From positions 1 through 8,264 of the forward strand of contig CAJUPF010000100.1 of assembly GCA_910588565.1 (NCBI GenBank): a stretch of 8,264 nucleotides of DNA. Reading direction: 5' to 3'. Below the pieces are notes generated by a model that had not been told where the DNA came from, ran no database searches, and saw only the letters and a list, made by a program, of their open reading frames with translations. Positions within the stretch are counted from its first letter, which is position 1. Every line of letters starts with the position of its first letter. The stretch comes from an uncultured Lachnospiraceae bacterium (GTDB lineage: Bacteria; Bacillota; Clostridia; Lachnospirales; Lachnospiraceae). Position numbers and translations under genes: made by a program. This document shows positions 7,401 to 8,264 of this stretch, in pieces.

Positions 7401-7923
7401 CATAACTTTCCGTATTCATAAGCCCTTCCTTTTCACTTTCATTCCCGTCAAAGTCATCAATATTGCTATTTTTGCCCTTTAACTTCCATTCCCCTTTAAA
7501 AGGATCGGACGACGTATTCTCTAATACATAGCTGGATGGATGCCCCCACCCGAAATCATTCTCCGTACTGGAGGAATAGTAAATATACCATGCGCCGTCA
7601 ATACGGTAAATATACGGTCCCCATATATAATAGTTCTTATTCCCGTCCGGATTTCCCTTCCTCTCGTTCTTATAAACGAGATGGCTCTCCGCCGTAGAAA
7701 GTCCGAGCAGCGTCTCGCTTCTTTTAATATAAATATCGTTATCTGTACCGAATCCCGAATAGAAATAGCCGTCTTCGCCACGGACAATCGTAGGATCCGC
7801 CCCATTCATCAACGGGTTTGTATACTGGCCGCTAACAGCCGCTTCTGCCTGATACGCCGGCAGTGACGCTAACACCATAACAAGCGTAAATGCCAGTAGA
7901 ATCCACTTTTTCATTGTTCTCAT
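1471..7923 (-). CDS. Giant secreted multimodular GH43-family protein with CBM, ricin-type, FIVAR and Big_2 domains
   Basis: This 2150-residue exported protein has: signal peptide 1-28 (MRTMKKW, hydrophobic core, AEA cleavage); GH43-like propeller about 34-376 (ADPTI with D43, WGP at 101-103, VDEGAA with E244, IYHA near 334); CBM6/CBM35-type sandwiches at about 383-510 (VYEAEDA) and 513-634; a half-length sandwich 640-722; a CBM 726-853 (RYQAENAE); a ricin-type trefoil 864-1012 (QKW 905-907, QQW 955-957); CBMs 1066-1196 (RYEAENA) and 1217-1350 (RYEAEDA); nine FIVAR repeats 1357-1961; a linker; and two Lys-rich Big_2 domains about 1978-2063 and 2064-2150. D43 and E244 fit the GH43 base and acid, but the third Asp seems missing. 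The likely role is binding and perhaps cleaving plant or host glycans containing arabinose or xylose at the cell surface; the substrate is inferred only. There is no LPXTG, SLH or dockerin. The first ATG is chosen because GGAGG lies 7 bases upstream; Met4 would be too far. The frame is intact. It probably shares a transcript with the upstream GH65 gene. Confidence 0.92.
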   Translation of the reverse strand: MRTMKKWILLAFTLVMVLASLPAYQAEAAVSGQYTNPLMNGADPTIVRGEDGYFYSGFGTDNDIYIKRSETLLGLSTAESHLVYKNERKGNPDGNKNYYIWGPYIYRIDGAWYIYYSSSTENDFGWGHPSSYVLENTSSDPFKGEWKLKGKNSNIDDFDGNESEKEGLMNTESYGLACGIVTIAGERYFTYTKYEYFKNEPGNTKFNECPTIVKMENPWTLTGKECTVARPSYDWELHGDNVDEGAAVVEHGGKVYFAHSSSSFTNDNYCVGLSVCDLNACEDQDKLADYVMNENNWKKSTTPILSRSDENNSFGPGSPLFVKSPDETEDWLIYHAGPIGGQTATDRRVRAQKINWTDDGQINLGIPSNPNTVLDLPSGEIKTDVYEAEDARSENVTKMLFNNTAKASGSGYMKYDKDNGYVEFDVTMNKEGTYALAFRYNNLGDAAEAKVSVNEEDAGTLSFGANGKYEVDLNSSRLYNVSLKEGANKIRLTVDKASQLALDAMVITKTVSYDAKEAELTNGAGIEGDHVGQMYNSDATITFTVDVPASGYYAVDLCYADDHPANETKYATIYVNDKKAAESALFPTGGWNVPGNRMDNLYLKKGKNKIAYVNHKTEDGGNTADVNYYSIAVSETVTNTYAPGADSTFNVDVESEAIYDVTFTYDSKNAGNATVTVNDNTPKQIPVTSGSSQTATAALKLKAGENTLKFEGADARSVYVSRRVPWRYQAENAELKDAEVQSNQLYYVGTGFAGDFAKAGSSVKFTANVAYSGTHTVDLRYSHVGEGNKTITLYINGQKVKQITLARTESLDAWTESQEEVYLRAGKNVVEYRVDEGDTGGINIDEIVIDRYATGATTAEIGKLTAGEVYVIRDKNSSLSADIDGYSPDAGRRIHLWYYLGNNNQKWKLIDIGNGYWAFQGTYGSKRFSVKEDEIDGVKCYTAVTADVNKEDSAQQWKLERVGNHYKLINRMAAEEAKKDMVLSVYNDSKETDATLYLAEYTEGKDSQLFSVDGGIRSEDTGEVKEIQNEQSADDYAPNGSQYEVTDPVIPEKFDPSVTVKDGSALRYEAENAALEKGAVLATDHKGYSGSGFVGGMYNGDASITFKINVETAGNYTLALGYSYGFDGKGAAATYLNGEKIDPAPLPSSGNWDTWSESTFNLDLREGVNTIVFLNRSEEADGLKGDANYDYLDVSKYPNTVAADETHYTRLDGGTGKRYEAEDAVLAGSAVESDHQGFSGSGYVGKMYVGSAKFEIQVAVEEAGEYDLQLRYANGHGEDVEDKCAAVFVNGKYEQAISLPKTGSWGTWGTTERVKLKLNAGVSTIAFVNSSYYAGHAADVNYDYLDLFVKMTSEPANKNALEAAMERPKGLEETDYTAASWAALQDAVKTAEAVWKKEEATQEEVNAATQGLRDALEKLVWIDKSGLEDAIKRAREKREADYTAASWAAMQEALAKANTVEANRDAVQEVIDQATFELNDAIWKLEAANEVNKNALKAAIERTKKLTATNYTAASWTAMQTALAAANEAVDSGAVSQAEVDAATAGLRKALDELVWVDKSGLKNAIERAGERKEGDYQDKAEEWAAMQTALAEAEAVYENADAVQDEVDAATDKLSSALRALDAEGTVNKNELSAAIDRKKNLKETDYTAASWAVLQQALEKASEVMESEAATQAEVNEATIALREAFTRLVWADKSGLKNAIERAGERNEANYTAASWAAMQAALEKAKAVAANADAVQLEIDQATFELSEALRKLETKTGVNKDALSAAIDRTKELKETDYTAASWAALQEALKTANGAMESETLTQEEVNTAAELLRAAIRELARVDKSGLQAAIDRANERKEEEYTKESWSAMQAALAKAKEVYENANAVQKEIDAATFELSEALRNLKYAEPEKEALNSAINSAKALKKEDYTPEAWAVFQKALADAEAVFNNPSATKEQRAAAASALQKAIEEVKKHSVNQTVNPPVNEAVKVNKITISGLSRKIAAGKKVKLSVKVSPANAANKGVTWKSSNKKVATVNSAGVVTMKKNSGGKKVTITATARDGSKVKATYKITSMKGRVTKISMKGKKTVKAGKSLKLKAVVKAGKKANKKLRWTTSNKKYATVSSSGKVKAFKAGKGKTVKITAAATDGTGKKKSIKIRIK
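1474..1992 (-). other. Lysine-rich tandem Big_2 C-terminal region
   Basis: Residues about 1978-2150 form two bacterial Ig-like (Big_2) domains. Each has the TWKSSNKKVATV or RWTTSNKKYATV core followed by a G-x-V turn and a K-V-T/K-I-T-A-A/T strand. About a quarter of the residues are Lys; there are two Asp and no Glu. This strong positive charge suggests non-covalent binding to an anionic cell wall, but that is inference. The protein ends directly on the last strand (IKIRIK) with no sorting motif. Confidence 0.85.
2041..3855 (-). repeat. Nine FIVAR repeats arranged as an alternating two-type super-repeat
   Basis: Residues 1357-1961 hold nine three-helix FIVAR units of about 65 residues. Odd units (starting 1357, 1492, 1629, 1764, 1898) begin mostly NKxxLxxAI and carry LxxTDYTAASWA-like cores. 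Even units (starting near 1423, 1558, 1695, 1830) begin DKSGL and carry RAxERxExxYTAASWAAMQ-like cores. The true period is thus about 135 residues (405 bases), four AB pairs plus a final A. Unit 4 has a two-residue insertion replacing TAAS with QDKAEE. At DNA level a 32-base stretch of unit 4 (3218-3249) is identical to unit 6 (2807-2838). FIVAR units usually form rod-like stalks and sometimes bind glycans or cell-surface ligands. Confidence 0.9.
4888..5334 (-). other. Ricin-type beta-trefoil (CBM13-like) module
   Basis: Residues about 864-1012 of the giant protein start GEVYVIRDKNSSLSADI and contain QKW (905-907) and QQW (955-957), the QxW signature of the trefoil lobes. The third lobe has QLF (1008-1010) instead. 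Such domains bind galactose- or xylose-containing glycans. It is inserted between the third and fourth CBM6/35-type sandwiches. Confidence 0.8.
6796..7827 (-). other. GH43-like five-bladed propeller domain
   Basis: Residues about 33-376 carry GH43 landmarks: NPLMNGADPTIVRGEDGYFY at 37-56 with D43 as candidate base, WGP at 101-103, MENPWTLTG near 215-223, WELHG at 235-239, VDEGAAVV with E244 as candidate acid, FGPGSPLF at 314-321 and LIYHAGP near 332-338. The blade expected to hold the pKa-modulating Asp reads SYGLACGIVTIAGERYF with no acidic residue between E172 and E186. The usual GxGH motif is GPGS. Activity is therefore uncertain. Confidence 0.8.
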
Positions 7924-7930
7924 CGTTAAA

Positions 7931-7937
7931 CCTCCTT
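7931..7937 (-). promoter_or_regulatory. Ribosome binding site of the giant GH43 gene
   Basis: AAGGAGG on the minus strand lies 7 bases from the ATG at 7923. It selects the first of two nearby Met codons (Met1 over Met4). Confidence 0.8.
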
Positions 7938-7954
7938 ACATTTCTTTATGTTAT

Positions 7955-7984
7955 ACTGCGCGGCAGATTTATCTGGCGCGCAGT
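7955..7984 (-). promoter_or_regulatory. Intercistronic hairpin across the GH65 stop codon
   Basis: The arms at 7955-7968 and 7971-7984 are 14 bases long and complementary at 13 positions. The stop codon TAA (7971-7969) of the GH65 gene sits at the tip. No U-run follows, so it is unlikely to be a full terminator. It probably marks an mRNA processing, stability or partial attenuation site between the two cistrons. No convincing promoter is visible in the 45-base gap. Confidence 0.55.
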
Positions 7985-8264
7985 GTATATCCATTATGAT
8001 TTATGAATATACGGTAGTTATTCCCACGCCATGTCAATGGAAATTCCATACTCTGGATTTGCTGCGGGAGATGTGGTTCCAGTACCAGTTCTTCCGAAGA
8101 CATCGCGCTTTTAAGGCCGGCAAACCCGTATATCAGCATCTGCCATATCCCCCCGCAGTTTGCAATGTGAATTCCTGCCTCAGCGCCTTTTTTCTCCGGC
8201 GCCATATCAATAGAAATTACACGTTCCAGGAATTCTGCTGCGGAAGCGTCCCTGCCCATCCAGG
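7969..8264 (-). CDS. GH65-family glycoside phosphorylase, C-terminal fragment
   Basis: The last 97 complete codons of a gene entering from the right edge are present, in frame to base 8264. An ATG at 8259 is internal, because the upstream codon (Trp) continues the family alignment. The sequence contains the GH65 C-terminal hallmarks: ISIDMAPEKKGAEAGIHIAN, then CGGIWQMLIYGFAGLK, VLEPHLPQQ and FPLTWRGNNYRIFI. These match the end of the catalytic barrel and the small C-terminal beta-sheet domain of maltose, kojibiose, nigerose and trehalose phosphorylases. Such enzymes work in the cytosol, cleaving an alpha-glucoside with phosphate to give beta-glucose 1-phosphate. The active-site residues are outside the window, so the linkage specificity is unknown. 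It stops 45 bases before the giant GH43 gene on the same strand, so an operon is likely. Confidence 0.88.
   Translation of the reverse strand, partial: WMGRDASAAEFLERVISIDMAPEKKGAEAGIHIANCGGIWQMLIYGFAGLKSAMSSEELVLEPHLPQQIQSMEFPLTWRGNNYRIFINHNGYTLRAR

Noticed and set aside
7540..7866. Plus- and minus-strand alternative open frames within the GH43 domain region
   Set aside because: They are out-of-frame shadows of the giant gene; they show no domain and no ribosome binding site.

Overview
The window looks like part of a gut-type Firmicute genome, most likely Lachnospiraceae or a related clostridium. This is inferred from strong AGGAGG-type ribosome binding sites, moderate base composition, and a very large secreted carbohydrate-active protein built from GH43, CBM, FIVAR and Big_2 modules. 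No RNA gene, insertion sequence, CRISPR array or phage gene was found.

Layout. On the left, two minus-strand genes leave the window: a 53-residue unknown protein (56-217) and, overlapping its stop codon, the first 19 codons of a HAD-family phosphatase or phosphomutase (1-59, TTG start). A divergent intergenic region (218-487) carries a candidate extended -10 promoter in each direction and several short inverted repeats. A plus-strand EamA/DMT transporter follows (488-1348). It converges on the giant minus-strand gene across a 122-base gap holding a 9-bp hairpin, probably a shared terminator. From 1471 to 7923 one uninterrupted minus-strand gene encodes a 2150-residue secreted protein. Upstream of it (7969-8264) lies the C-terminal end of a GH65 glycoside phosphorylase, 45 bases away and probably in the same operon.

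The giant protein is the main content. From its N-terminus it has a signal peptide, a GH43-like five-bladed propeller, two CBM6/CBM35-type beta-sandwiches, a half-length sandwich, a third CBM, a ricin-type (CBM13-like) trefoil, two more CBMs, nine FIVAR repeats arranged as an alternating two-type super-repeat, and two very lysine-rich Big_2 domains. It has no LPXTG, SLH or dockerin anchor. The likely picture is a cell-surface or secreted glycan-binding and glycan-cleaving protein whose products feed an intracellular GH65 phosphorylase. The substrate cannot be read from the sequence. By eye, the GH43 domain lacks one of the three usual catalytic acids, so it may be divergent or mainly a binding module.
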